Source: Gaiellasilicea sp963806955 (lineage in GTDB: Bacteria > Actinomycetota > Thermoleophilia > Gaiellales > Gaiellaceae). From it: a stretch of 64,000 nt of DNA. Below, in pieces: positions 1 through 8,216 of this stretch. Position numbers and translations under genes: made by a program. Numbering within the stretch: position 1 is the first letter of the stretch; each line of letters starts with the position of its first letter. Location of the stretch: assembly GCA_963806955.1 (NCBI GenBank), contig CAWDZG010000002.1, forward strand, positions 1,736,001-1,800,000, given 5' to 3'. The notes under the pieces are model-generated. The model ran no database searches, had not been told where the DNA came from, and saw nothing but the letters and a program-made list of their open reading frames with translations.

Positions 1-438
1 GAGGTCGTCACCTCCGAGATCGCGCCGGGGCGCTTCATCACGATGGTCGTGCTCGTCGTCGACGCCGAGGCCGGCCAGGTGCGCTGCGCGAGCGGCGGGC
101 ATCCGCCGCCGCGGCTCGTGCTCCCGGACGGCACGGTCGAGTCGATCCAGGCCGGCGGCCTTGCTCTCGGGATCGACGCGCCCCAGGAGTACGAGACCGT
201 GTCCGCCGACTTCCCGCCCGGTGCGATCGTCGTCGCCTATACCGACGGCGTGATCGAGGCGCGGCGCGGCGGGGAGCAGTTCGGCACCGAGCGGTTCGAC
301 GAGCTGCTCGCCAGCCGGCGCACACTGCCGCCGCGGGAGATCGCGGAGGCTGCGCTGATGGCGGCGCGCGGCTGGACCGGCGGCGAGCTCACCGACGACC
401 TGGCCGTCGTCGTGATCAAACGGGCAGTAGCCCGGTGA
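1..438 (+). CDS. PP2C/SpoIIE-type serine phosphatase, C-terminal part (5' truncated)
   Basis: The frame is open from the first base of the window, so only the C-terminal ~145 residues are present. The segment carries the late motifs of the PP2C-SpoIIE/RsbU fold: a GGHPPP turn, AYTDGVIEAR with the metal-binding Asp, and the closing TDDLAVVVIK strand with two acidic residues. Family members dephosphorylate anti-anti-sigma factors or act as output modules of sensor proteins; the missing N-terminus probably holds the sensor domain, which cannot be seen here. The stop overlaps the GTG of the following gene by four bases, suggesting co-translation. Confidence 0.85.
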   Translation, partial: EVVTSEIAPGRFITMVVLVVDAEAGQVRCASGGHPPPRLVLPDGTVESIQAGGLALGIDAPQEYETVSADFPPGAIVVAYTDGVIEARRGGEQFGTERFDELLASRRTLPPREIAEAALMAARGWTGGELTDDLAVVVIKRAVAR

Positions 439-1955
439 GGCGCTCACAGGCAGGGCTCGCGGCGCTCGTCTTCGGCGCCGGCACCGGCTCGCTCGCGACC
501 GAGATCGCGGCGTCTCGGCTGCTCGCGCCGTACTTCGGCTCGTCGACGATCGTCTGGGCGAACCTGATCGGGATCGTGCTCGCGGGGCTCGCCGTCGGCT
601 ACTGGCTCGGCGGGAAGATCGCCGACCGGCGGCCCGAGCGGCGGCTGCTCGGGCTGATCGTGCTGGCGGCGGCGCTCTGGGTTGCGGTGACGCCGTTCGT
701 CGCGCGCCCGTTCCTCGACGCCGCGGTCGGCAACCTCGACGACGCCTCGGCCGGTGCCGTGATCGGCTCCTTCTTTGCGGTGCTGCTGCTCTTCGCCCCG
801 GCGGTCGTCCTGCTCGGGATGGTCTCGCCGTTCGCGATCCGCCTCGCGCTGACGACGGTCGAGACCGCCGGCGCCGTCGCCGGGCGCTTCTACGCTCTCT
901 CGACCGCCGGCTCGCTGCTCGGCACGTTCGTGCCCGCGTTGATCGCGATCCCGCTCGTCGGCACCCAGCGGACGCTGCTCGGCACGTCTGCCCTGCTCGC
1001 GCTCTCGGCGTCCTTTCTGCTCGGGCGGCGGGTGATCTTCGTCGCGGCCGCCGTCGCCGCCCTCGTCGCGGTGCCGCCGGGGGCGGTCCGGGCGGACGTG
1101 GGCCTGCTCCACGAGGAGGAGTCCCTCTACCAGTTCGTCCAGGTGATCGAACGGGACGACGGCAGGCGGCTGCTCCGGCTCAACGAGGGCGTCGCCGTCC
1201 ACTCGGTCTGGCGTGAGGAAACCGTGCTGACCGGAGGAGTGTGGGACGCCTTCCTCGCACTGCCGCCGCTGCTCGACCGCCCGCTCCGGTCGGTCGCGAT
1301 CCTGGGTAACGCGGCCGGCACGACGGCGAGGGCGCTCGGACGGTTCTATCCGGACGCCCGCGTCGACGGGGTGGAGCTCGACCCGGCCGTCAGCCGCGTC
1401 GGGCGGACGTACTTCGGCATGGGCGACAACCCCCTGCTGACCGTGCACGACGCCGACGCACGCCCGTTCCTGCGCCGCACCGACGAGCGCTACGACCTGA
1501 TCGTCGTCGACGCCTACCGGCAGCCGTACGTACCGTTCTACCTCGCGACGCGGGAGTTCTTCCGGCTCGCGCGCGAGCGGCTCGCCCCGGGCGGCATCCT
1601 CGCGCTCAACATCGCGTCGGTGCCGGGAGACGACGGCCTGCTCGAGGGCGTCGCAGGGACGCTGACCCACGAGTTCCCTGCCGTTTCCGTCTGGCCGGCG
1701 CTGCGCTTCAACAAGATCCTGCTCGCATTCGACGAGCCGCGCCCCGTGACGCGTGCCGTCGTCACCGACGGCCCGGCCGAGCTGCGGCCGCTGCGGGAGC
1801 TGCTCGTGCGGCAGCTGCGACCGGTGACGACGAAGGCGAAGCGGCCCTGGACCGACGACCGAGCGCCGGTCGAGTGGGTGACCGACCGGATGATCGTCGA
1901 GTACGCGGCGCGCGGCGGCGAGCTCGACGAGGACCTGCTCCCGACCGCGCCGTGA
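435..1955 (+). CDS. Membrane-anchored spermidine-synthase-like protein
   Basis: A 506-residue two-part protein. Residues 1 to about 215 are a string of hydrophobic helices with MFS-like small-residue patterns (GYWLGGKIADRRPERR is a typical inter-helix loop). From about 285 there is a Rossmann methyltransferase/spermidine synthase fold: VAILGNAAGTTARAL as the nucleotide loop, VDGVELDP ending the second strand, and LIVVDAYRQPYVPFYL where aminopropyltransferases carry their catalytic Asp. Fused proteins of this kind are common in bacteria but the substrate is mostly unknown; polyamine synthesis is not assured because the GGGDG motif is altered. GTG start overlapping the previous stop. Confidence 0.8.
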   Translation: MRRSQAGLAALVFGAGTGSLATEIAASRLLAPYFGSSTIVWANLIGIVLAGLAVGYWLGGKIADRRPERRLLGLIVLAAALWVAVTPFVARPFLDAAVGNLDDASAGAVIGSFFAVLLLFAPAVVLLGMVSPFAIRLALTTVETAGAVAGRFYALSTAGSLLGTFVPALIAIPLVGTQRTLLGTSALLALSASFLLGRRVIFVAAAVAALVAVPPGAVRADVGLLHEEESLYQFVQVIERDDGRRLLRLNEGVAVHSVWREETVLTGGVWDAFLALPPLLDRPLRSVAILGNAAGTTARALGRFYPDARVDGVELDPAVSRVGRTYFGMGDNPLLTVHDADARPFLRRTDERYDLIVVDAYRQPYVPFYLATREFFRLARERLAPGGILALNIASVPGDDGLLEGVAGTLTHEFPAVSVWPALRFNKILLAFDEPRPVTRAVVTDGPAELRPLRELLVRQLRPVTTKAKRPWTDDRAPVEWVTDRMIVEYAARGGELDEDLLPTAP

Positions 1956-2671
1956 GGCTGCTGCGCGAGGACGGGCCGCTGCTCCGCGTCGGCCACCGCG
2001 GCGCCGCGGCGCTCGCGCCCGAGAACACGCTCCGCGCGTTCGAGGCCGCACTCGCGTGTGGTGTCGATGCGATCGAGTTCGACGTGGTCGCGCCGGCCGA
2101 CGGCCCGCTCGTGCTCGGGCACTCGCTCGACGAGCTGCCGGAGGAGCAGGCGACGCTTGCCGCTGCGCTCGACTACCTCGCCGGCCACGACGTCGCGCTG
2201 CACGTCGACCTGAAGCTGACGACCCGCCTGGAGGAGGTCGCCGACGCGCTCGACCGTCACGGTGTGGCCGAGCGCTCGGTCGTCAGCTCGTTCCATCTGC
2301 CGAGCCTGCAGGCGATCGCAGCGAGGGCACCCGACATCCGGCGCGGGTTCACGTACCCGGAGGACCGCTACGGCGTCTCGAAGCGGCGCGGCCTGAAGCC
2401 GGCGATCCGCCTCGGCACCCTTGCGCTGCGGCGCGCCGTCGTGGCCCGCGTCCCCGGGATGCTCGAGCGGGCCGGTGCGACCGCGCTGATGCTCCAGCAT
2501 GCGGTCGTCTCGGCTGCTGCCGTCGAGCGCGCTCACGCGGCCGGCGCGGCCGTCTGGGCCTGGACCGTCGACGACCCGGACGAGCTCGCACGGCTCGATG
2601 CGGCGGGCGTCGATGCTGTGATCACAAACGATCCGACACTGTTCGATCTCATGGCTACACTGCCGCCATGA
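1952..2671 (+). CDS. Glycerophosphodiester phosphodiesterase family protein
   Basis: About 239 residues, TIM-barrel GDPD family. The N-terminal signature GHRGAAALAPENTLRAF and the metal ligands in IEFDV are clear, followed by a helical run to the C-terminal WTVDDPDEL and ITNDP strands typical of the family. One oddity: the catalytic His-Asp pair that normally follows the first acidic cluster appears as GHSL, so the His is kept but the Asp is Ser. Hydrolysis of glycerophosphodiesters to glycerol-3-phosphate is the family reaction; activity here is probable but not certain. The start is the GTG overlapping the previous stop, chosen over an upstream in-frame codon because the homology begins at once. 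Confidence 0.85.
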   Translation: MRLLREDGPLLRVGHRGAAALAPENTLRAFEAALACGVDAIEFDVVAPADGPLVLGHSLDELPEEQATLAAALDYLAGHDVALHVDLKLTTRLEEVADALDRHGVAERSVVSSFHLPSLQAIAARAPDIRRGFTYPEDRYGVSKRRGLKPAIRLGTLALRRAVVARVPGMLERAGATALMLQHAVVSAAAVERAHAAGAAVWAWTVDDPDELARLDAAGVDAVITNDPTLFDLMATLPP

Positions 2672-3723
2672 GGCGAGGACTCGGATTTGCCGTGCTCACA
2701 GCCTGTCTGACCGCGGGCCTGCTTTCGGCGGTCCTGCTCGTGGCGACGCCGATCGCGACCGCGGACACGACGACCGGGACGACGACCGAACCGCCGCCGC
2801 CCGCGCCGCCGCCGCCGGTCACTCCCGTGCCCACGACCCCCGTGCCGCGGCCGACGACGATCGCCGCGGGCGTCACGATCGGCGGCGACGTCCTCGTCGG
2901 CGGGCTCTCGCCGGCCGAGGCGACCGCCGAGGTGAGGACATTCTTCGCCCGGCCGGTCCTGCTCAAGGTCGGCAAGGTGACACTGCGCGTGACGCCGAAG
3001 CAGCTCGGCGCGTCGGCCTACGTCGGCGACGCCGTCAAGCGCGCGCGGATCGTCGCGCCCGGCGCCAACGTGCCGCTGAAGGTGAAGGCGCCGCTGCCGC
3101 GGATCCAGCGGTACGCCCGCACGCTCGCCAAGCGCTTCGACCGCACGGCCGTGGACTCGAAGCTGCTGATCAGGAACGGGCGGCCGTTCGTGACCAAGGA
3201 ACGAGAGGGCCGGCGCATCCGGCAGGCCGTCGTCGCCCGCACGATCTTCCGCAGCGTCAAGACGCACGCGCGCGAGCCGCTGAAGGTGCAGCTCGACCTG
3301 CTGAAGCCGCAGTCGACGCGCAAGTCCGTCGGCGACGTGATCGTGATCCGGCGCGGCCAGAACAAGCTCTTCCTCTACGACGGGATGAAGCTCCGGCGCA
3401 CGTTCGGCGTCGCCACCGGCCAGTCCCGCTACCCGACGCCGCTCGGGCAGTTCCAGATCGTCGTCAAGTGGCGCAACCCGTGGTGGTATCCGCCGTCCTC
3501 CGACTGGGCCAAGGATGCACAGCCGATCCCGCCCGGCCCCGGCAATCCGCTCGGGACGCGCTGGATGGGGATCTCCTCGCCGGCCGTCGGCATCCACGGC
3601 ACCCCGGACCCGGCCTCGATCGGCTACTCCGTCTCGCACGGCTGCATTCGCATGCGCATCCCCGAGGTCGAGTGGCTGTTCCAGCAGGTCGACATCGGCA
3701 CGCCCGTCTACATCCTGCGGTGA
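2668..3723 (+). CDS. Secreted L,D-transpeptidase (YkuD family)
   Basis: 351 residues. An N-terminal signal segment (about residues 5-30) is followed by a Thr/Pro-rich linker (about 35-65) likely spanning the outer wall layers, a peptidoglycan-binding-like domain beginning GVTIGGDVLVGGLSPAEA, and a C-terminal YkuD domain. The catalytic signature is complete: GIHGTPDP followed by YSVSHGCIRM with the nucleophilic Cys. The family forms 3-3 cross-links in peptidoglycan or anchors proteins to it. ATG start overlaps the GDPD stop by four bases, and the next gene overlaps its own stop, so it belongs to a long coupled run. Confidence 0.9.
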   Translation: MRRGLGFAVLTACLTAGLLSAVLLVATPIATADTTTGTTTEPPPPAPPPPVTPVPTTPVPRPTTIAAGVTIGGDVLVGGLSPAEATAEVRTFFARPVLLKVGKVTLRVTPKQLGASAYVGDAVKRARIVAPGANVPLKVKAPLPRIQRYARTLAKRFDRTAVDSKLLIRNGRPFVTKEREGRRIRQAVVARTIFRSVKTHAREPLKVQLDLLKPQSTRKSVGDVIVIRRGQNKLFLYDGMKLRRTFGVATGQSRYPTPLGQFQIVVKWRNPWWYPPSSDWAKDAQPIPPGPGNPLGTRWMGISSPAVGIHGTPDPASIGYSVSHGCIRMRIPEVEWLFQQVDIGTPVYILR

Positions 3724-4271
3724 CCGGCCGGCTGCGGCTGGCGGCGCAGGCCGCGGCGGTGGCCGTCGTCGTCGCGCTCGTCGCCCTCCTCGGCTGGAAG
3801 CTGCTTCAGGGCGAGAGCGAGGTCACGGCCGAGCTGTCCCGCGGCGGTGCTCCCGCGGCGCCGGCGTTCGCGCTCGAGCGGCTCGACGGCGAGGGCGAGC
3901 TCTCGCTCGAGTCCCTCCGCGGCCGCACGGTCGTCCTCAACTTCTGGGCCTCGTGGTGCGGGCCGTGCAAGGACGAGGCGCCGCTGCTCCAGGAGGCGTC
4001 CCAGCGGTGGGCCGGGAAGGACGTGACCTTCGTGGGCATCGACGTGAAGGACTTCCGCGGCGACGCCCGCGACTTCGTCGAGCGCTACGGGATCACCTAT
4101 CCGAACGTCTACGACGGCAAGGGGTCGCTGGTCGGCCGCTACGGCGTCACGGGCTACCCGGAGACGTTCTTCGTCGACCCGCAGGGCCGTGTCCGGCACC
4201 GGATCGCCGGGCCGGTCTCGTCGCTCGAGGAGGTCGAGGACGGGATCCGGCGGGCGCTCCCGGCCTCGTGA
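3720..4271 (+). CDS. TlpA/ResA-like membrane-tethered thiol-disulfide oxidoreductase
   Basis: 183 residues. A single N-terminal membrane anchor (about residues 8-28) precedes a thioredoxin fold with the redox motif WCGPC in the context VLNFWASWCGPCKDEAP and the cis-Pro loop in GVTGYPETFFVD. TlpA/ResA/CcmG proteins keep the CXXCH cysteines of apocytochrome c reduced outside the membrane. Its direct neighbours are CcmH and CcdA, which matches that role: CcdA passes electrons to this protein and CcmH presents the apocytochrome. GTG start overlaps the preceding stop. Confidence 0.9.
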   Translation: MTGRLRLAAQAAAVAVVVALVALLGWKLLQGESEVTAELSRGGAPAAPAFALERLDGEGELSLESLRGRTVVLNFWASWCGPCKDEAPLLQEASQRWAGKDVTFVGIDVKDFRGDARDFVERYGITYPNVYDGKGSLVGRYGVTGYPETFFVDPQGRVRHRIAGPVSSLEEVEDGIRRALPAS

Positions 4272-4714
4272 GGGCGCTCGCGATCGGACTGCTGGCACTG
4301 GTGCTCGCCGGCGCGGCGGCGGCGAACGAGGCCCGACCGACGGCGTCCGAGCTCGAGTCCGAGCTCGTCTGCCCCGTCTGCGAGACGACACTCGACACGT
4401 CCGACGCTCCGATCGCGCGCCGGATGAAGGCGTACATCCGCGAGCGAATCGCGGCGGGGGACACGAAGAGCGAGATCAAGGCGCAGCTCGTCGAGCAGTT
4501 CGGGCCGACCGTGCTCGCGGTGCCGCCGAAGCGCGGCTTCGATCTCGTCGCCTGGATCCTGCCGTTCGCGGGCATCGCGCTCGCGGCGCTCGCCGTCGGG
4601 CTGATCGCCTGGCACTGGAGCCGCGGGCGTGGCGACGGCGAGCCTCCGGACGAGCCGCTCGATCCCGACATCGAACGTCGCCTCGACGCCGAGCTCGCCC
4701 GCTACGAGTCGTGA
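4268..4714 (+). CDS. ccmH: Cytochrome c maturation protein CcmH
   Basis: 148 residues with a signal segment, then the CcmH/CycL domain containing the redox pair in LVCPVCETTLDTSDAP and the helical region MKAYIRERIAAGDTKSEI with FGPTVL, and one transmembrane helix near residues 95-118 followed by a charged tail. CcmH is the thiol component of the heme lyase module. It lies between the TlpA-like protein and CcdA with four-base overlaps. No CcmE, CcmF or CcmI lies in the window, so the rest of the maturation pathway must be elsewhere. Confidence 0.88.
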   Translation: MRALAIGLLALVLAGAAAANEARPTASELESELVCPVCETTLDTSDAPIARRMKAYIRERIAAGDTKSEIKAQLVEQFGPTVLAVPPKRGFDLVAWILPFAGIALAALAVGLIAWHWSRGRGDGEPPDEPLDPDIERRLDAELARYES

Positions 4715-5415
4715 GTAGCGGGTCCGTCCTCCTCGCCTTCGGCGCGGGCTTCGTCTCGTTCCTGGCGCCATGCGTGCTCCCGCTCGTGCCGGGCTACCTG
4801 TCCGCCGTCTCGTCCGTCGAGGCGGAGCGGCTCGGCGAGCCCGGCGCGCCGCGCCGCGTCGTGCTTGCGAGCCTGCCCTTCGCCGCCGGCCTCGTCGTCG
4901 TGTTCGTCCTGCTCGGGGCGGGCGCTGCGGCGATCGGCCTCTCGATCGCGCAGAACCAGTTCCTGCTGGAGCAGATCGCCGGCCTCGTCCTGATCGTGTT
5001 CGGCTTCGTCTTCATGGGGCTGCTGCCATGGCCGCAGCGCCTCGTCGGCGCCGGCCTCGTCCAGGGAGCGCGCGGCCGCGGGTCGGGCTTCCTGCTCGGC
5101 GGTGCGTTCGCCGTCTGCGCGGCGCCTTGCATCGGCCCGGTGCTCGGTTCGATCCTCGTGCTCGCCGGCGACTCGCAGACGGTCTGGGAGGGATCGGCCC
5201 TGCTCGCCGTCTACGCGCTCGGCCTCGCCGTGCCGTTCCTGATCGCGGCGGCGGTCTTCGCACCGGCGATGGGCCTGTTCCGGCGCGTGCGCGACCACTA
5301 CACCGCGATTCAGGTCGGCAGCGGCCTCGTGCTCGTCGCGCTCGGCGGGCTGCTCTTCGCCGGAGAGTTCTGGCGGCTGCGCGTCTACCTGAACCGGCTC
5401 TTCGAGCTGTTCTAG
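4711..5415 (+). CDS. ccdA: CcdA-type cytochrome c biogenesis membrane protein
   Basis: 234 residues forming about six transmembrane helices. Two conserved Cys-Pro hairpins mark the family: LAPCVLPLVPGYLSAVSS near the N-terminus and CAAPCIGPVLGS in the middle. CcdA carries reducing equivalents from cytoplasmic thioredoxin across the membrane to proteins such as the TlpA-like product two genes upstream. GTG start overlapping the ccmH stop. The run of coupled genes that begins with the SpoIIE-like phosphatase ends here. Confidence 0.9.
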   Translation: MSSGSVLLAFGAGFVSFLAPCVLPLVPGYLSAVSSVEAERLGEPGAPRRVVLASLPFAAGLVVVFVLLGAGAAAIGLSIAQNQFLLEQIAGLVLIVFGFVFMGLLPWPQRLVGAGLVQGARGRGSGFLLGGAFAVCAAPCIGPVLGSILVLAGDSQTVWEGSALLAVYALGLAVPFLIAAAVFAPAMGLFRRVRDHYTAIQVGSGLVLVALGGLLFAGEFWRLRVYLNRLFELF

Positions 5416-5442
5416 GCGGCGGGCGCTCCCGCTGCTAGATTC

Positions 5443-5763
5443 GTGACGATGGCGACGATCCTGCTCGCGGGCGTCGATCTGTTCTTCCGGGGAAAGCTCG
5501 AAGGGCTCCTGGAAGGCCACCACCTCGTCACGACCGACAGCGTCGACCCGCCCGACCTCGTGATCGCCGACATCGCTCGCATCGAGCCGGACGAGGTCGC
5601 CGAGTCGTGGCCGGACATCCCGATCGTCGGCTTCACGAACCACACCGACAAGGCCGGCCTGCAGCGGGCCCATACCGCGGGCTTCGACCAGGTGCTCGTC
5701 AAGTCGGCGCTGGCGGAGCGGATGCCGGAGATCGTCGCCGAGTTGACCGCACCGTCCGTCTGA
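5443..5763 (+). CDS. Receiver-like domain protein without the acidic pocket
   Basis: About 104-106 residues (GTG at the listed start or ATG six bases later). The pattern ATILLAGVDLFFRGKLEGLL, then DLVIADI, IPIVGFTNH and AGFDQVLVKS follows the alpha/beta order of a CheY receiver, including the Thr and Lys positions. The acidic pair expected after the first strand is replaced by GVD and the usual phospho-acceptor context is degenerate, so it is best described as a pseudo-receiver. It is separate from any histidine kinase; the nearest neighbour is a ferredoxin gene 23 bases downstream. Confidence 0.55.
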   Translation: MTMATILLAGVDLFFRGKLEGLLEGHHLVTTDSVDPPDLVIADIARIEPDEVAESWPDIPIVGFTNHTDKAGLQRAHTAGFDQVLVKSALAERMPEIVAELTAPSV

Positions 5764-5786
5764 TACCGGTCGATACACTCGCCCGC

Positions 5787-6098
5787 GTGACGTACATCAT
5801 CGCCGAGCCCTGCATCGACATCAAAGACCGCTCCTGCGTGGACGTCTGCCCGGTCGACTGCATCCACGAGTTCGGGCGCGTGTTGATCATCGATCCGGAG
5901 GAGTGCATCGACTGCGGGGCGTGCGAGCCGGAGTGCCCGGTCGAGGCGATCTTCCCGGAGGACGCGCTGCCCGACAAGTGGGAGCCGTTCGTGAAGATCA
6001 ACTACGCCTACTCGGAGGGCGCTGCGGCGGTCGACCCGCTCGTCGACGCCTACGCGACCGAGCACGACGTCAAGAATCTCCCGCTCGACAGCGAATAA
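5787..6098 (+). CDS. fdxA: 7Fe ferredoxin (3Fe-4S / 4Fe-4S)
   Basis: 103 residues. The cysteine spacing is that of FdxA: Cys9 and Cys17 with CVDVCPVDCIHE (CX7CX3CP plus an extra Cys), then CIDCGACEPECPVEAIF for the second cluster, followed by the long C-terminal extension KWEPFVKIN characteristic of actinobacterial ferredoxins. It carries electrons at low potential in the cytoplasm, for example to oxidoreductases or cytochromes P450. GTG start chosen because the family begins with a TYIIAEPC-like sequence. Confidence 0.92.
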   Translation: MTYIIAEPCIDIKDRSCVDVCPVDCIHEFGRVLIIDPEECIDCGACEPECPVEAIFPEDALPDKWEPFVKINYAYSEGAAAVDPLVDAYATEHDVKNLPLDSE

Positions 6099-6149
6099 TC
6101 TGCGCCGATCCGGGTAGAGCCACCTCGTTCAGCGAGCGAAGGAGGGGTC

Positions 6150-6488
6150 ATGCCACAGAGTGCCTGGAGCGCAAAGCGTGAGCGCCAGTACGAGCACATC
6201 AAGGACGGCCTGCGCGAGCGAGGCTCGTCGGAGGACAAGGCCGAGGAGATCGCCGCGCGCACGGTGAACAAGGAACGTGCCCGGGCGGGTGAGGCGAAGA
6301 CCTCGTCGCGGCTCTCGCGCGAGGACATCTCGTCGGGGCGCCGAGGCGGGCTGCGGTCGGGCACCGACCGGCCGCGTGGCCGTACGCGCGACCAGCTCTA
6401 CGAGGAGGCGAAGGATCTGGGCGTCGAGGGGCGCTCGAAGATGGACAAGGCGCAGCTCCAGCGCGCGGTCGACCGGAAGCAGCGATAG
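6150..6488 (+). CDS. Small basic protein with Rho-N-like C-terminal domain
   Basis: 112 residues, highly charged and probably cytoplasmic. The N-terminal part (WSAKRERQYEHIKDGLRERG, EDKAEEIAARTVNKERARAG) matches a widespread small family often annotated as plasmid stabilisation protein, and the C-terminus (TRDQLYEEAKDLGVEGRSKM, DKAQLQRAV) resembles the SAP-like Rho N-terminal fold that binds nucleic acid. A very strong ribosome binding site (GGAGG, four bases before the ATG) fixes the start. Nothing suggests a partner or toxin here; a stress or nucleoid role is a guess. Confidence 0.75.
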   Translation: MPQSAWSAKRERQYEHIKDGLRERGSSEDKAEEIAARTVNKERARAGEAKTSSRLSREDISSGRRGGLRSGTDRPRGRTRDQLYEEAKDLGVEGRSKMDKAQLQRAVDRKQR

Positions 6489-6510
6489 GCCTGCTGGCTA
6501 TCCTCGGATC

Positions 6511-7149
6511 GTGAAGCCGAAGACTCTCGACCACGTCGCTCTCTGGGTGGCGGACCGCGAACGGATGGCCGGGCTCGCGACCGAGCGGCTCGGCCTCCGC
6601 GCGATCGAGCAGACGGACCGTTTCACGCTGCTCGGTGCCGACGCACGTCGCGGCAAGTTGACGCTCTTCGACGCCGAGGGGCCGCGCGAGCGCGGCGCGC
6701 TGAAGCGGATCGGGTTGCGCGTCTCCTCGCTCGGCGGGCGCGAGCCGGTCGTCGATCTCGGCGAAGGGCTGGAGGTCGTCCTCGTCGAGGCGCCGACCGA
6801 GCACGAGCTCGATCTCGACCATGTCGCGCTCGTCTCGGCGGACCCCGAGACGGCCGCCGCCGCCTGGCAGCAGCTCGGCTTTCGGTCGCTCGGCGACGGT
6901 CGCCTCGAGGTGGGCGGCGCCTACCTCGAGCTGCATCCCGGCGACCCGGGCTCGCCGGAGCGGCCGCTCCTGAATCACGTCGGCGTGCTCGTCGACTCCG
7001 TCGCCGACCACCAGGCCTGCGCCGAGGAGCTCGGCGTCGAGATCGACGACCTGGTCGACGCGCCGAACACGCTCGCGCTCTTCGTGTGGGGGCCGGACCG
7101 CGTGAAGCTCGAGTACGTCGAGCACAAGCCATCGTTCTCGCTCAAGTAG
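6511..7149 (+). CDS. VOC/glyoxalase-fold protein
   Basis: 212 residues consisting of two vicinal-oxygen-chelate modules. The first begins LDHVALWVADRERMAGLATE and the second LDLDHVALVSADPETAAAAW; a third HVGVLVDSVADHQ strand follows with the C-terminal VKLEYVEHKP, whose Glu is a usual metal ligand. Metal-dependent dioxygenases, epimerases and resistance proteins share this fold, so no reaction can be named. The reading frame of the next gene starts inside its 3' end. Confidence 0.75.
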   Translation: MKPKTLDHVALWVADRERMAGLATERLGLRAIEQTDRFTLLGADARRGKLTLFDAEGPRERGALKRIGLRVSSLGGREPVVDLGEGLEVVLVEAPTEHELDLDHVALVSADPETAAAAWQQLGFRSLGDGRLEVGGAYLELHPGDPGSPERPLLNHVGVLVDSVADHQACAEELGVEIDDLVDAPNTLALFVWGPDRVKLEYVEHKPSFSLK

Positions 7150-8201
7150 CGATCGCCGGCGCCGGCATGGCCGGCCTCGTCGCTGCAGCGCGCGCGCGTG
7201 AGCTCGGCGCCGCGCCTGTCGTCTTCGAGAAGGGCGACCGGCCCGGTGGCTCGATGCTCCTGTCGAGCGGCGTGATCTGGCGGCATCGCACGCTAGAGGA
7301 GTTCGCCGCAGAGTGCCCCGGCGGCGACCCCGCGCTGCAGCGGCGGATCGTCGAGGAGCTCGACGACGCGCTCGACTGGCTCGTGTCGCTCGGCGTCACG
7401 CCGGTGCGGGACGAGACCGGCAACCCGCTGACCGTCGGCCGCCGCTTCGATCCGCGCACGCTGACCGAGACGCTCGTCCGCGCTGCCGGCGACGTCCGGC
7501 TCGAGACGCCGTTCGACGAGGCGCAGATCCTCGCCAGCGGCGGCTTTGCGGCCCGTCTCGCCCGTGAGCGCGGGCTGCTCCTGCGGGCGAGCCCGTGGAG
7601 CGAGGGCGACGGGCTCGCGTACGCCCTGGGCCGTGGCGCGGCTCTCACGCCCGGGCAGGACGAGTACTACGGCCGCGCCTTGCCAGGCCCGGTGGCCGAG
7701 GGCGCCTTCGTCGACGCGGCCCAGCTCTACGCGGCCCACGCGCTCGTCCTCGACGACGAGGGTCGCGACCTCGGCGAGGCAGCCTGGCACGAGAGCGATC
7801 TCGTCCAGCGGCTGCCGGCAGGCCGCGGCTGGTACGTCGTCGACACTCGTGCGCTGCAGCTGCCCGTTCGCGACCGCACGGTCGCCGACCTCGTGGACGC
7901 CGCGCGGGCGGCGGGCGGCGACGTGCGCCCGGCCGAGGAGCTGCCGTTCGCGCTGCCCGTGTCGTCGAAGCTCGCCGAGCCGCCCTTCCTCGCGATCCGG
8001 GTCTACGCCGGCGTCACGCACACGATCGGCGGTGTCCGGATCGACGCTCATGCCCGCGTCCTCGACGAGGCGGGCGACCCGATCCCTGCGCTCCACGCCG
8101 CGGGCGCCGATGCTGGTGGGATCTTCACGGGTGGTTACGGCAGCGGCCTCGCCGCGGCGCTCGTCTACGGCCGCGTTGCCGCCGAAACCGCGCTCGCCTG
8201 A
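7086..8201 (+). CDS. FAD-dependent oxidoreductase (fumarate reductase/KstD-like flavoprotein)
   Basis: About 371 residues. The dinucleotide motif VAIAGAGMAGLVAAARA comes near the start, RPGGSMLLSSGVIWRH continues the FAD-binding domain, and AAGADAGGIFTGGYGSGLA is the C-terminal FAD loop found in succinate/fumarate-type and 3-ketosteroid dehydrogenase-like flavoproteins. The ATG inside the FAD motif cannot be the start, and the only in-frame initiation codon upstream is GTG within the preceding VOC gene, giving a 64-base overlap. The protein is short for the family, so the substrate-capping domain is reduced. Substrate unknown. Confidence 0.75.
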   Translation: MGAGPREARVRRAQAIVLAQVAIAGAGMAGLVAAARARELGAAPVVFEKGDRPGGSMLLSSGVIWRHRTLEEFAAECPGGDPALQRRIVEELDDALDWLVSLGVTPVRDETGNPLTVGRRFDPRTLTETLVRAAGDVRLETPFDEAQILASGGFAARLARERGLLLRASPWSEGDGLAYALGRGAALTPGQDEYYGRALPGPVAEGAFVDAAQLYAAHALVLDDEGRDLGEAAWHESDLVQRLPAGRGWYVVDTRALQLPVRDRTVADLVDAARAAGGDVRPAEELPFALPVSSKLAEPPFLAIRVYAGVTHTIGGVRIDAHARVLDEAGDPIPALHAAGADAGGIFTGGYGSGLAAALVYGRVAAETALA

Positions 8202-8216
8202 GCGTCTTCGGTCGGG

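Noticed and set aside
444..2051. Long minus-strand frame opposite the spermidine-synthase-like gene
   Set aside because: Low-complexity Arg/Glu/Asp composition and no motif; shadow of the plus-strand gene.
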